Shown: positions 1 to 10,882 of the stretch, in pieces
Numbering within the stretch: position 1 is the first letter of the stretch
Layout of the letters: each line of letters opens with the position of its first letter
From: Trichobilharzia szidati
Lineage: Eukaryota; Platyhelminthes; Trematoda; Strigeidida; Schistosomatidae
Assembly: GCA_944472155.2 (NCBI GenBank)
Contig: OX235274.1
Span: forward strand, 30,998,052 to 31,062,051
DNA length: 64,000 bases
Direction: 5' to 3'
Notes under the pieces: model-generated
What the model saw: only the letters and a program-made list of their open reading frames with translations
What the model was told of the DNA's origin: nothing
Database searches by the model: none
Made by a program: the position numbers and the translations under genes

Positions 1-93
1 CCTTGCTGACTGATGATTGCCAACTAGTACGAAACCTAGGCCAGGTGAGGCTTCCTGCAAATTGCCTCCAACCGTCTAATATCAACAATTCAT
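1..93 (+). repeat. S3 hammerhead retroposon, 3' part, cut by window edge
   Basis: Contains CTGATGA, ACGAAACCTAGG and the family tail CTCCAACCGTCTAATATCAA. Stem II pairing is damaged and the cleavage-site U is C, so this copy should not cleave. Confidence 0.75.
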
Positions 94-1946
94 TATTGGT
101 GACAAACAATTATACTTAATTGAAAACTTCATGAAAGTAAAACAATCTTTTAATTGATTAAAGGTGGCCATTAAAAATTTTAAAAGACTGATTAGCCGTC
201 AAAGAATATTTTTCCTGACAAATTAGTCATCAGATTCTGCAGTTATATGTCCATAATTATTAAAGAACTGTTGTTAGTGACAACAGTAATGTTTGAAATA
301 ACATTGAATCAATATTGTCAACAGATTACAGTCCCAAAGCATCTGGAAGCGAAAATGTACATCAATATAACACTAAAACGGAATTTCACATAAATTAAGA
401 AGAGGAATACGGGATTTATGAATTTACAGATTCCATGGCAGGTCAGAGTGGTAATAGTGGCTGGCTGGACCTATTTCTTCTGCACACAGAACTCCTCTTG
501 TTTAAGGCGAACTGCAATGGCCTCAACTGTCTGGAGTATTCGCTACACGACAGATGATGGAATAAGACTCTTTTTTACTAGCTTTATGGCTTGTTTGGAC
601 TACATCTTTATTTAGCCACACTAGTAGGTGTTCCCAAGCAGTCCCTAGAGCAACGACCAATATAACTGGCTCTAGAGATGAGCAGATGGAAATATGAGCT
701 GCAAATTAACGAGATTAAAAGTTCTTTGAATTAATTTTCTGAATTTGTTGGTTATGATTTCACTTGGCACATCACCTTTGAATTGCAGTCATCAGGTACA
801 GGGGAACTCTTTCCCCCTTTGATCACCATGTGTTTCATGATGAACTATTCTGGATAGTTATTTACAAAATTAAGGTGTCATATATACAATCTTAAGTTTA
901 TTTTCAATAGTATCTTAGGAATAAATAGGTCTGACCCTGTAGCTAAGAGTCTTTACCAAATTTCTTTTGTACTCAAGGGGAACAAAGCTTTGGAAATGCG
1001 TGATATTGTCCTGTCCATATACGTTTCTTATACAGATTCCCTTTTATAGTATTCTTTAGTCAGTATTTAACAGCTAAGCACCACCAAGATAACATACTGA
1101 GTTCACAAATCCATTCTACCACTGATTTCCCCTTTTAACTACTACTACTTACTACTAATACGCTGAAATGATTTAACTGTTTACTTAGTTCACTACTTAC
1201 TGTACATCAATTAAACTTCCTGTCTGATAGGAAATTATTGATTATTCTAGTCAAATTTACTCACCTATATATATATATATATATATATGCATAATTGCTA
1301 AAAGCAAACTAAGTTATTCTATAAATTTAATAACATAAGGACTAACTGAAATGATTGAGAATACGAGTTATTGATCTTCTTTGTAGTTAATGCTTATTGT
1401 TATTATTATTATTTGAAATAAATCAATGCATATGGCGATTAAGAAGAAGGCGGATTTGTTTCTCAGACACTCATGAAGATAAAAATTTGGTAGGTAGACA
1501 AAACGAACTGAAAGATATACAAAACACCTGAAAAATGATGGAAGAAATGAAACAGAGATCTTTTCAACGTATTACACAAAAATAGATCTGCCTTTCCTCT
1601 AATGAACACGGTTTTCATTTTTATGGCTAATGTCTATAAAGGTAAAGTCGATTTTAAGTACGCTGTAACTGTTACATGCACTGTCTTTTGAGCAACTATA
1701 AGGAATATTCGATTACTCTAAACTATAGCGACCTAAAACGAAACTACCTAATGAAGACCTTGACAAATCCCTATCCACCAATCAGATGCGTCTTAGGTAA
1801 AAGCGCGTAATTTTAAAAAAGAACCATTTACATAAAAGTAATGCAATGTTTAAAAAGATATGTGCATATGTTCCAAGAAAACCGTCCAATTTCTCATAGG
1901 AGTCCTCATAGTTAGGTTAAATCAGTTTCGAGATAACTGTAAGTCA
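94..1946. other. No gene recognised
   Basis: AT-rich sequence with an (AT)n run at about 1268-1288. The only open frame (418-615) has no recognisable motif and no family resemblance. Confidence 0.5.
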
Positions 1947-2249
1947 TCATGTGTTCTTGACCCATTCACCGCTTTCATCCCCTTTTCTAGGTGATTCCAG
2001 AAACTTTCGATGGAGTTTGTTTATGTGAGTCCCATAGAAAGGATTAACGAAATCATCTGTATGATTGACGACGTTGTGAATAAAGCTGTTGCTACTCCAT
2101 TGGTCTGTGTGAATGGTTATGCCAGATAGGGCTAAAAGTTGGTTAATAGGTAATAAAACATTTGCACTATGAGTAGGGATCGTTTGGATGTATCCTTTCC
2201 GTAGGTTGGCGTCAATGTAATCCCAAAACCTACTACCGTTGATTAGCAC
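1947..2249 (-). pseudogene. Merlin-type (IS1016/ISXO2-like) DDE transposase fragment
   Basis: The open frame reads HSANVLLPINQLL, then ITIHTDQW, then VNHTDDFVNPFYGTHIN. This matches the Merlin/ISXO2 pattern in which the second catalytic Asp lies in the TD-x-W motif, followed by NHS..FVDP.TGAHTQ. The expected Glu after THxxxI is missing (INKLHRKF), and no N-terminal part or terminal repeats are seen. It opens at GTG with no natural Met, so it is a relic of a cut-and-paste DNA transposon. The family call rests on motif spacing. Confidence 0.62.
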
Positions 2250-2344
2250 TCAGTTCTATCGTTTTCTCCCTTCCACATAGTATTTAAATACGTAATTCGT
2301 GCACAGCATCCATCCGTAATATTACGGACTAATGTAATCTAATC

Positions 2345-2880
2345 AGAATCGGAAAGGCAAGATACACCTTTATCAATCTGATATCGGTTTGGGAATCTTC
2401 TGCACTCAGCAGAAAGAACAAGATTCGAATTTTCAGTTCTTCTATCTAGGTCACGCGTTACGAAAAGCATTTCCAACAGCCTACTGTGGACTTTTATCAA
2501 CAGCTGCCTTCGCCAGATCCACATTGAAGATCAAATGGCCAGAAATAATTAGCGATAAGAAATTCTGCGAACGAACTAACCAAGGGCTGATTGCTCAGCA
2601 AGTATTTAGGAGCAAAAGGAGGTGGATCGGGCATTCACCGGCTGAGGAGGCCTTCGAATGATATCGCGCGCCAGACCATCGCTCGAGTGGAACCTGAATG
2701 GGAAACGATCAGTGGGTCGTCGATGCGAGGGTGACATGGAGGAGGTCGTGCAAGAAGGAGATGAGAGATTATAGGCAATCGTGGGCCCAACTAAAACGGA
2801 CAGCAGAAAACAGAACAAAGTGGTGATGTGTTGTCGAAGCTCTATATTCCATTCGGAACGCAAGGGAATAATAATTTAAT
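2345..2880 (+). mobile_element. R: non-LTR retrotransposon 3' fragment
   Basis: Translated pieces resemble the C-terminal tail of trematode non-LTR reverse transcriptases: LLSTAAFARSTLKIKWPE, CERTNQGL and RRWIGHSP. Frames are broken. It ends in the hairpin-like TTCCATTCGGAA followed by AAGGGAATAATAA. It is 5'-truncated, as is usual for these elements. Confidence 0.75.
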
Positions 2881-3194
2881 TTGACTGGTTGCTCATGGTC
2901 GTTTATCCGTTCATATCGTTTTGGACTGCTATAGTTTATAGTCACTGAATATTCCTCTGTTTTTGAAAAGGATTTTGACAGTGTTGAAACTCCACATAGT
3001 TACTGTAGTCTATAGCGGGTATTGTTTTGATGTCATATTTAAATTCTGCTCTTTAATAATGAGGATGTCCCATTGGAAGTTGACGTTTACTTTTTTAAAA
3101 TGGAAATTGTTTCAAGTTCGATCACAAACTGATTTCAGTTATAGAATCATTGGAAACCAGAAAGGACTGAGAAGTTGTTTCCTCCTTGCCTAGA
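2881..3194. other. No gene recognised
   Basis: AT-rich; the open frame at 2963-3193 has no recognisable features. Confidence 0.45.
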
Positions 3195-3475
3195 ACATCT
3201 CAGAAGTACGCATCATGTGAACCCAGAGCCAGCCAGAGTTCGAACCCAAGACCTTCAGGTTACTAGGCGAGCCTCGACGGAATCCCGCTGCCTGTCAGCT
3301 CTAACTTTTGACAATTCGCGATACTTAGTGTGACTACCAGCTAATGTCATCAGTTAGTTCTTGTCCTAATATCCAAAATGATGCATCCCGTAGGTCATAA
3401 CTTCTCACTAGAGCAGGTAACTAAAGCGTATGGTGAGTCAGTAGGAAGCACTGGATTAATTTTCAAGTATTGTTT
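3195..3475 (-). repeat. S1 SINE copy, tail truncated
   Basis: Carries the S1 B-box-like GTTCGAACCC in reverse, then the S1 upstream segment ending GCACTGGATTAATTTTCAAG. The hammerhead-like segment is mostly lost. Confidence 0.6.
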
Positions 3476-3956
3476 TGCAGCGATTTGACTGATTCCCGTC
3501 TTCATTATGAATAGGTTTCAGTTACAGAGATCCCTACAAATCAATCCTTGAAAATATTATTCTCACAAAATAAGCCTCCATCTGACCTGAGCATTATTCA
3601 TTAACAGACTTTTCACCCGAATTTTAAGGCGAAGGATTCTCAGTATTAATTAATCAATTGAGGAATTGATTCGAAGTCTAATCATCAATTTTCCTCTTTT
3701 TCTAGTGAGAGGCTGGGATGAGCATGTATTGATTCCTCTGAAAACCAGCGTGTAGATGGCCGATCAGTCAATGAGTGTATAATTGGGAAGTCCGTGGCAC
3801 AAAAGGTGGTTCTCATAGCCCAAGTACGGTCTAGTGTGTAGCGCTTTAGCGTCTAAAACGTTTGGTACTGAGTTCTATTGTCAGTGGGAACACCGTGAGT
3901 CACTCAGTGGGGAATGCAGATACATTTAGATGATGCGTCCCAAACAGAACTAAATG

Positions 3957-4164
3957 TTTTTATTGGACACTAGTAACTAGTGTTACGTGTCTAGTCCTTT
4001 GTTTGGTGCAGACTGAATTCTATCTGTCAGGTTTGCAATGTAGCCACCATTCTACGTAGCTCGTTATCACGGTACACATTGATACGCCTTGCTGATGAGT
4101 GCCAACTAGCACGAAACTCAGGTCCAAGGCTCCCTACCGACTGCCTCCAACTATCTAATATCAT
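3957..4164 (+). mobile_element. S3 hammerhead retroposon, short form, with 12-bp target-site duplication
   Basis: The insert is 208 bp and is flanked by CAGAACTAAATG at 3945-3956 and 4165-4176. Order: foldback-arm sequence (GGACACTAGTAACTAGTG through GTAGCCACCATTCTACG), an intact hammerhead at 4086-4130, then the tail ending CTATCTAATATCAT. The right arm and tRNA-like head of the long form are absent. Confidence 0.82.
4086..4130 (+). ncRNA. Hammerhead ribozyme, complete core
   Basis: Stem I GCCTTG (4086-4091) pairs perfectly with CAAGGC (4125-4130). Core CTGATGA is at 4092-4098. Stem II is GTGC / GCAC with loop CAACTA (4099-4112). GAA is at 4113-4115. The short stem III A-C-T / G-G-T (4116-4123) has a two-base loop. 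The predicted cleavage is after C4124 (GTC). All invariant residues of CUGANGA, GAA and NUH are present. Such short stem III forms are known in animal retroposons. Confidence 0.85.
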
Positions 4165-4724
4165 CAGAACTAAATGTGCCTACTGAATTCCACTGCTAGC
4201 CACCATCCATCAAATCACTTCAAGTTAATCCTCAGCCATCGGTGAAACGTCCGTGCTAGGAGCCAATGTGTCAACAGGGGACGGACATATTGGTTCAGTC
4301 AATCAACGGAAAAATCATAACTGAATTAGAAATTCCGCTTCTATTAATTGTGAAAAAAAATGTTAATTTGAGTAATGGCAAAGCATACCTCTAAATTCAC
4401 CAATTTCAATGAATAAGTCATCCCGATCTGTGGCAGTAAAGTTTGTTTTATAGTCCTATCTAGGCAGCAGACATGTGTACCCTAGTGATGTTCATTTTTG
4501 GAAGGCGTATGCTCTGACATTCCTCGTTCACTTACAGATTTTTTTCGCCTATATATTTTTCCCTACTGAAATTAAACCAAAAAGTTTTTCCCCCATCTGT
4601 CTAAATAATGAACACTTTCTTGGGTTTCTATCTCTAGAATGACAATTAGACAATGGGGAGAAAAGTTATTGTGTTTCTATTTCATTGTGAAGAAAAAGCA
4701 CACAGTGATTCCAAGCTTGATCAC

Positions 4725-5060
4725 GAATTGGTTTACGTTAGAGAACCATTGGAAACCAGGGCCCACTGGATAGCTGCTTCGTCCTACTCAGGGGCTCGTC
4801 AGCAGTACACAATCAAACCACTGGAGTTTGGACCCACTACATTCTGGTTACAAGCAAGCAAGCTCGTATACCATTCAGCCAGTGGGTCCCAACTCAATGG
4901 GCAGCACATGAATTCTAGTCCCTACCAATTCGTGACATATTTAGCACCAGCCAGTGTCATTGCTGGTGAGTATTCGTCCTCACTCCTAACCTGGTGAACC
5001 CTAGTGGTTACTAAAACTCCAGGCAACTTTGTCATGCAGCCATGCACTAGCGAACATCAG
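4725..5060 (-). repeat. S1 SINE, near full length
   Basis: Left end (in reverse) carries the GAGAACCATTGG tail, then the hammerhead segment, then the tRNA-like head and the upstream block ending with the GCGAACATCAGATTGATT type sequence. This copy keeps the best-preserved S1 ribozyme core. Confidence 0.72.
4763..4808 (-). ncRNA. S1 hammerhead motif with intact core residues
   Basis: On this strand the order is GTACTG, core CTGACGA, stem II GCCC/GGAC with one mismatch, GAA, stem III GCAG/CTAT with one mismatch, C at the cleavage position, then CAGTGG. Stem I gives five pairs including one G-U. CUGANGA and GAA are intact, unlike most S1 copies. Activity is uncertain because stems II and III each have a mismatch. 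Confidence 0.6.
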
Positions 5061-6407
5061 ATTGATTCTGCATCAGATTCACTGAGGTGTTAGAAGCAAA
5101 AACCTAAACAAAAGATTGCAGTTACCTTGACCACTTCTTCAATGTTTTCTTTCTCTAAATAGACTATTAAACAAAACAAAAAACAACACGTGCGGAGGCA
5201 ATAGCTGATATGTTAAGTGTTACAATGAAACAAATGAACCCAATAAGTGTCTCTCAATTATTATTATCATGATCATGTTTTTCTCTTCTCTTCATTCAAC
5301 AAAAGTTTCCACCTTTTTATTCTTTCTTCTCTTTCCCCTTTCTTTTTTGCTTTTGTTTTATTTTCTTGATTCATGAGGTGATGTGATGATGTTAATTTGA
5401 TAACACTCACTCCTCTTGGGATTTTTCCTCATCAAAAGAGTAATCACCATTAAAAATAGCGCCTATAGAAATTAACACACAAGTTTAAACAATAAGTATG
5501 GTAGAGACTGAAATAGAATGTATTCAAACAAACGAATGAACCAAAAAAACAATAAGAGAGAAATAAAAATAAATATATTATAAATTCACTTAATAACCCT
5601 TATATAAAAAACCTTATTGAGTAGAGGTAGGCAAGCAAGCTTCTCAAGTGTCTAATAACTGTTTCTTCTAGTACTTATGAGAAAAAAAGGCATGTATGTG
5701 ATGAAAAGATAGATGTTTAGGTGTCTTGATGACTCTGTTGAAGTAGGCAACTCATCATTTCGGATAATAATAATGATGAATAATGTGAAAAATCTGCTGC
5801 TCCTAGTGCTGCTTCTGCTGCTGAAGAAGATGAACAATGACTTTGATTTATCAATGCGTTAGAATGATTTCTTTTTTGGGGAAAAAAAGCATAATCTTCT
5901 ATCTCAAGTGTCTTTATAGCTTAAAAGCGGGGAGAGAATTAATAACACAGAAATAACTGTGTGCATAGCAAGTGAATGAGATAATTGAATTACACATTAG
6001 ATTTTATTAGTGATTGCAAAGTATTAAAGAATTATTGAACATCTGGCTGGTGTGCGTGTGTGTGTCAGTGAAAATAATAAGTATGAATTGTGAAAATTCA
6101 GCAATAGGACTTCTAAGACAATGTCAGTGTTGGAAAACTCTACTGTGGTCGTTTTCACTACTGAAGAGAAACTGAACCAGATATCTGAAATTAAATATGT
6201 CGGATAGCGATACCTATGAGGATTCTATGCCATAGTTTATTGCATTCATAGACTTAAACGAAGAGATTTCCATTCATTGTTGGCGAATACCTGGAATTAA
6301 GGATTGTTTGACACATTTACAGAATTAATTTTGAGTAACCTGGTTTCTTTTTTTGTCATTTAGGCTGTTAATACGAACGAAATGCATGTCCAAGATTCTA
6401 CTGCTTA
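5061..6407. other. No gene recognised
   Basis: AT-rich with pyrimidine-rich stretches near 5280-5370. Open frames here are short and of biased composition. Confidence 0.5.
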
Positions 6408-6900
6408 TTGCTATTCCGTTTGGTTGAGTGGGGAACATGGGCTTTCAGCAGTACATCCCCATTTCACTCTATGTTCTCTGCTGCCTCCATTAGCTGACTC
6501 CATGACTGCCCATTGGCTTTCGTTCCCTGCTCACATGATCTCCTCTATGTCACCCTGAAACACCCAGCTGGTAGATTCCTGTTTGGGTCCCACTAGACGG
6601 CCTGTACTGCACACGATATCACTAAACGGTCACTCCAGCGTATGCCAAATCCATCTCCATTGCCTTCTGAATATTTGTTTGGCAACAGGTTCGTGGTTAG
6701 TTCGTTGCCAGAGTTCCCTGTCGCTAATCCTTTCTGACCGGTCATCTCATCTTCAGATATCGAAACAGCAAAGAAGTCAGCAGTTGATAAGAGTTCGCAG
6801 TAGCCTGTTGGAAATGCTTTTGATAACATACCACCTCTATGAGGCATACAGAAGCAGCGGATGACTTGACACTAGTGATGAAAATCCGAATTTTTTACCT
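6408..6900 (-). mobile_element. R: non-LTR retrotransposon 3' fragment
   Basis: On the minus strand translated pieces read ALRKAFPTGYCELLSTAD, SGNELTTNLLPNKYS and GDGFGIRWS, matching the same tail region as the copy at 12735-13365. Frames are broken. Confidence 0.7.
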
Positions 6901-7333
6901 TATGTTTAGCACAACAGATTTCCACACGGATTTTAGATTAATGAAGTTCTGTCCTGCTTTCACGATATTACCTATGACATTCTCAAATATTCCGCCTGTA
7001 TTTGAAGCGATTTTGCCTAGATTTTTGAAACATTGATGGTGATTAGTGCTTGTTGTTGTTGGTTAAATGTCCTTATCACCTCTATCTTCTGTATGTTTGC
7101 TGTGCTATCAAATACTACTAACTTTAAGTTAGTAGTCGTGGTAATACCAAGGCATCCATTTAAGCATCGCAGATGTAAGAATTAGGACGACCGAACTGGG
7201 TCACATACATCAACGGGTAGTCTCAAATATGACGGAACACATACATTGCATGTATGTGTTTCAAAGGAATACGAAACTTTGTGTATCTTGAAACAGTACA
7301 AAATATTTAGCAGCCAGTTATAACGGGAAATTA
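6901..7333. other. No gene recognised
   Basis: AT-rich, nothing identifiable. Confidence 0.45.
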
Positions 7334-7605
7334 CCTAGGGTTGTGGTTAGAAGTCGTGACCAGCAGCGTCTTCCAAGTCAGGTTAGGGAACAGTTGCTCA
7401 CCGGGGACAGTGACTAACTGTCGCACTATATGCTGCAAATTGACAGCAGCGGTTGGAATTCGTGGGCCAGTGGCTGAGTGGTCTACAACCTCGCTTTGTG
7501 GTCTGAAGGTTTGGGGTTCGATTCCTTATTTAGTCACCTGGTGCGCACCGATGAAGAGCCACAATTTAGGACGAAACAGCCATCCAGTAATAATTTTTAA
7601 CGGGT
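7334..7605 (+). repeat. S1 SINE
   Basis: Shows the upstream block, A-box-like GGCTGAGTGGTCTAC, B-box-like GGGTTCGATTCC one step downstream, then GATGAAGAGCC and GGACGAAACAG. The hammerhead segment is degenerate. Confidence 0.72.
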
Positions 7606-8284
7606 GCTTAGGAGGATCAAAAACGACAGACTCTATGGTGTGATTTCTTCGTCGTAGAAATATTAAAGAGATTTTTTCCGGGCTTGTCTCGATCACCACT
7701 ACTGATTAGGTGAAAACTCTAACTACTAAAAGTATCCATTATCATGGAGCCGTTATAAAAGCCTCCTTTCTTCTTTTACAACAATTCACATAGAACGAAG
7801 AAACCTCCATCAAACCATTTTGATGACTACAATTCATTAGTTGTTGTCTGTGTATTATTATTATTATTATCACTTTTTATATGGATGAGCAGAAGATTGT
7901 TCTCTCTACAAAGTGCCACCTTTAATATTACTGCTGTAACGGTAGAAGATAAGAGACCTGGTAATAGGATGTCTACTTGGAGTCTGATGTCTCTATATAC
8001 GAAAATTATGTATACCTTTATGAAAATTGTCATTTGTACAGATCTTCCGTATTGTTGTGTTGAGTCCGCCTTTCCTATTGTCTTTCTTTGTCCCTCATGT
8101 TTTACCACAGTACTGGTTCATTTGCTCTCTTTTACGTCAAATCTTTCTCTCTCCTATTTGATATTTTTATGTACCGATGAATGTATCTTTATACACTACT
8201 GATAAATCTTGTCAGTAGCATACGCCACATTAATAATAATTACTTCGAACAATTTAACTGTAGCACACACACACACACACCTAC
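7606..8284. other. No gene recognised; (CA)n at its end
   Basis: Overlapping open frames at 7827-8378 run on both strands and show no family resemblance. A short CA run occurs at about 8263-8280, just before an R fragment. Confidence 0.45.
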
Positions 8285-8765
8285 CAGGGAAGCATCGTTT
8301 CAACTACAGGCGGACGGAACTGACGAGGATATCAAAGCAAGACAAGCTTTTACTACTCTCAAGTCAGTATGGAGATAGATCAACAGCACTCATCAACAGC
8401 TGTCTTCGCTCAATGCTCAAGATCAGATGGCCGGTTAGGAAAGATCAGCAGTAGGGATCTCTGGGAGTAAACCAACTCAGAAGGAACCGATTGTGAAAGA
8501 AATAGGCAGGAGGAAATGAAGATGGATTGGACATACTCTGAGGAAACCATCAAGTGACATCACTAGACATGCCATGACTCGAGTGGAACCCGAAAGGGAA
8601 GCGGCGAGTTGGTCGTCAGTGCTAGGGTGACTTGGAGGAGATGAAAATGTGTGAACAGACTTGGAGCCAGGTGAAGACTCTAGCAGAGAACCGAACGCAA
8701 TGGAGACGTGCGGCTGAAGCCCTATGTTCCTCTAGGAATTAAAGGAAATAGTAATAATAATACAC
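8285..8765 (+). mobile_element. R: non-LTR retrotransposon 3' fragment
   Basis: Includes DEDIKARQAFTTLKSVWR and NSCLRSMLKIRWP, both typical of the region behind the reverse transcriptase palm in trematode elements. The 3' end has TATGTTCC and AATAGTAATAATAA. Frames are broken. Confidence 0.75.
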
Positions 8766-10344
8766 AAGACAAGCAAAGCCTACATATTATTTTTATTAGA
8801 ATTGTTGAATACTCTATTTCATCACCATGTGTCATAAACTCCCCCTACTTACTACTTACTGAAATATTAAACACCAAACAAAGTTCTACCACCAGAAAAA
8901 TAACAAGCGATAAAAGAACCCCACTAAGAATGAAAGGTAGCCCTGTTTAATACAGTTAGTTCATCATAAAGTTTAATTCTGTCAGAGTTCTATTGTTGTT
9001 TTTTCACCAGTTTCTTTTCCATATTGTTATCTGCCTTGTCATCATTAGCCATCTCAATAAACAGAACCACACAGGATTTTTATTTCAACTTTACAGTTTT
9101 ATCGTTTCTAGTTGTTTTCTGGTGTTGTGTGATATTTCCTGTTTGTGTTTCCATTTCGAGCCTTCTCTCTACACCTACACACACAGTCCTGTTCACTCTC
9201 TACTCAAACACCACCACCTTGCTTTTCTGTCTTCATGTACAACAGTATGTTGTTGTGTTGGTTGACTTTACTCACTATTTGAGTTGTTGTTTTTGTTGTT
9301 GTTGTTGTGTTTTTTCTCTTTTTCAACATGTTCTCATTCATTTGTCTATGTATACATCCATATGTATTTCCAATGAATATAAATCACAAACATACAAGAC
9401 TTTTTACTCCAATATCTCAGGTATTCGGAAGCCGTACTTCCTTGCTTGCTCATTTATTGCTTATAATAATTTCTCCCTTAACTCCATTTTTTTTAAATTT
9501 TCATGATACACTGTGAAAAAAAAATAGAAGGCGGTTTGAGTAATTTCCTCAAAAAATATTTTTTATTTCCCTCTCTGATGTGAAACAGCTTTTCTTTTGT
9601 ATTTGAATGAAGAAGGAAGGACAAGAACAGCGCAACAGAAGCAGCAGCAACACATACCGGGATAAAACACTCACAACCACACACACGCATAGACAACATG
9701 AATCGAGGCCAATGATTAGGTAACAAAAGAAAACAAGAGTTGAACAGTAAGAATATGTGATGGAAGCAGAGAAAATTAACAGGAAACCCTCATACACACA
9801 ATGACATTCAACACGCACACACACAGACAAACAAGGAGGCATACAATTTCTTGCAGTGATTATATATATACATATATATATTCGATAGACACAAGTTAAC
9901 CGTCAAGGCTGCTAACAAGTATCAGAGAGAATTTGGGTCATACAGAATTCACATTCATTCTATTTATACTGCTAAATAAAACAAGCGATTCTTTTAAAGT
10001 TTTCTATTCAACAGAAGAAACGGCAGAAGAAAACAATATATATATATGTATGTATATGATCAGATAATATGTGGCAATCGAGTATAATGTTTGATTATAT
10101 CATATAAACAAAAGGAAGGAGGAGGTCGTAATTTATTATTTGAGAACAACATTGCTAATTTTTTCTTCCCTCCTTTCTTTCATCCATTCATTCATTTATT
10201 ATTTTTTTAAACTTGTTTTCGCGGAAAAGCACTTTTCTTTCAGTGTTTTAAAAGAGGAGAAATAATAATTTTAGTGTAGAAGTAATAAATGGGACATTTT
10301 CTCTGTTCAGTGTAGATTTTGTCATGAATCGAAGTTGCTTTGGT
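8766..10344. other. No gene recognised; low-complexity DNA
   Basis: T-rich and GT/CA-rich sequence (about 8960-9850), then AT-rich with (AT)n near 9860-9880 and 10031-10055. The long open frames at 9024-9506 and 9549-9842 reflect biased composition. Confidence 0.5.
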
Positions 10345-10690
10345 TATAGGATTTCATCACTAGCTGGCATTGGTTAGAGAGAATCATTGGTAAACCAGCA
10401 CTAGAGTACTGGATAGCCATCTTGTCAGCCTAGTTTTGGACTCTTGAGTGTTATGCACCCACCACCAGAGTTCTGACCCAGTACCTTTTGGTTACAAGGT
10501 GAGCTGGGACAGGATCCAATGGTCAGTCCATGAATTTGAACTTCTGCCAATTCATGATATAGTGCGACCATTAGCTAATGTCATCACTGGCGAGGCTTTG
10601 TCCTCACACCCGACCTGTTGCACCCTACTGGTCACGACGTCCCACCTGAATGGGGCCAGTTGCCAGTGAGTATCTCATCGATATTCAAGT
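10345..10690 (-). repeat. S1 SINE, near full length
   Basis: Reverse copy with tail, degenerate hammerhead, head and upstream block (CAATTCATGATATAGTGCGA, then ACTGGTCACGAC). It is immediately followed by a plus-strand S1 tail segment, so the two lie back to back. Confidence 0.7.
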
Positions 10691-10724
10691 ATTGGTCAGT
10701 AGGGATTTGAATGATTGGTTACAG

Positions 10725-10882
10725 GTAGGTGCGTACTGATGAAGAGTCCCAAACAGGTGAGACGAAACAGCTATCCAGTACTCCCTGCAGGTTTTCCAAT
10801 GGTTCTCTAACCGATAATGTCAGCTCATGATGAAATCCTGTTACCAATCAATCAAATCCCTACAAACCAAAATTTGAAAAGC
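10725..10882 (+). repeat. S1 SINE, 3' half
   Basis: Begins near the hammerhead segment and runs through TTTTCCAATGGTTCTCTAAC to the usual end, CCCTACAAACCAAAATTTGA. Confidence 0.75.
10733..10781 (+). ncRNA. S1 hammerhead motif, C3-to-A core
   Basis: GTACTG (10733-10738) pairs perfectly with CAGTAC (10776-10781). The core reads ATGAAGA, which is CUGANGA with only the first base changed. GAA is intact and the cleavage triplet is ATC. Loss of C3, which pairs with G8 in the active site, should abolish or strongly reduce cleavage. Confidence 0.6.

Larger units (their letters stand above)
3710..4330 (+). repeat. S4 Sm-alpha-like hammerhead retroposon, split by an S3 insertion
   Basis: Left part 3710-3956 has the S4 head (GTCTAGTGTGTAGCGCTTTA) and the beginning of a hammerhead (GATGATGCGTCCCAAACAG). 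Right part 4165-4330 resumes with ACTGAATTCCACTGCTAGCC, the usual sequence after the S4 cleavage site. The ribozyme is therefore interrupted by the insert at 3957-4164. Confidence 0.68.

Noticed and set aside
8020..8225. Possible small gene around TTTATATGGATGAGC to TACTGATAAATC
   Set aside because: Most of it recurs at 21580-21760, so it is an interspersed repeat and the frames are not conserved between the copies.
9024..9842. Long open frames on both strands
   Set aside because: They arise from T-rich and GT/CA-rich low-complexity DNA; products are dominated by Phe, Ser, Cys and Val with no domain pattern.
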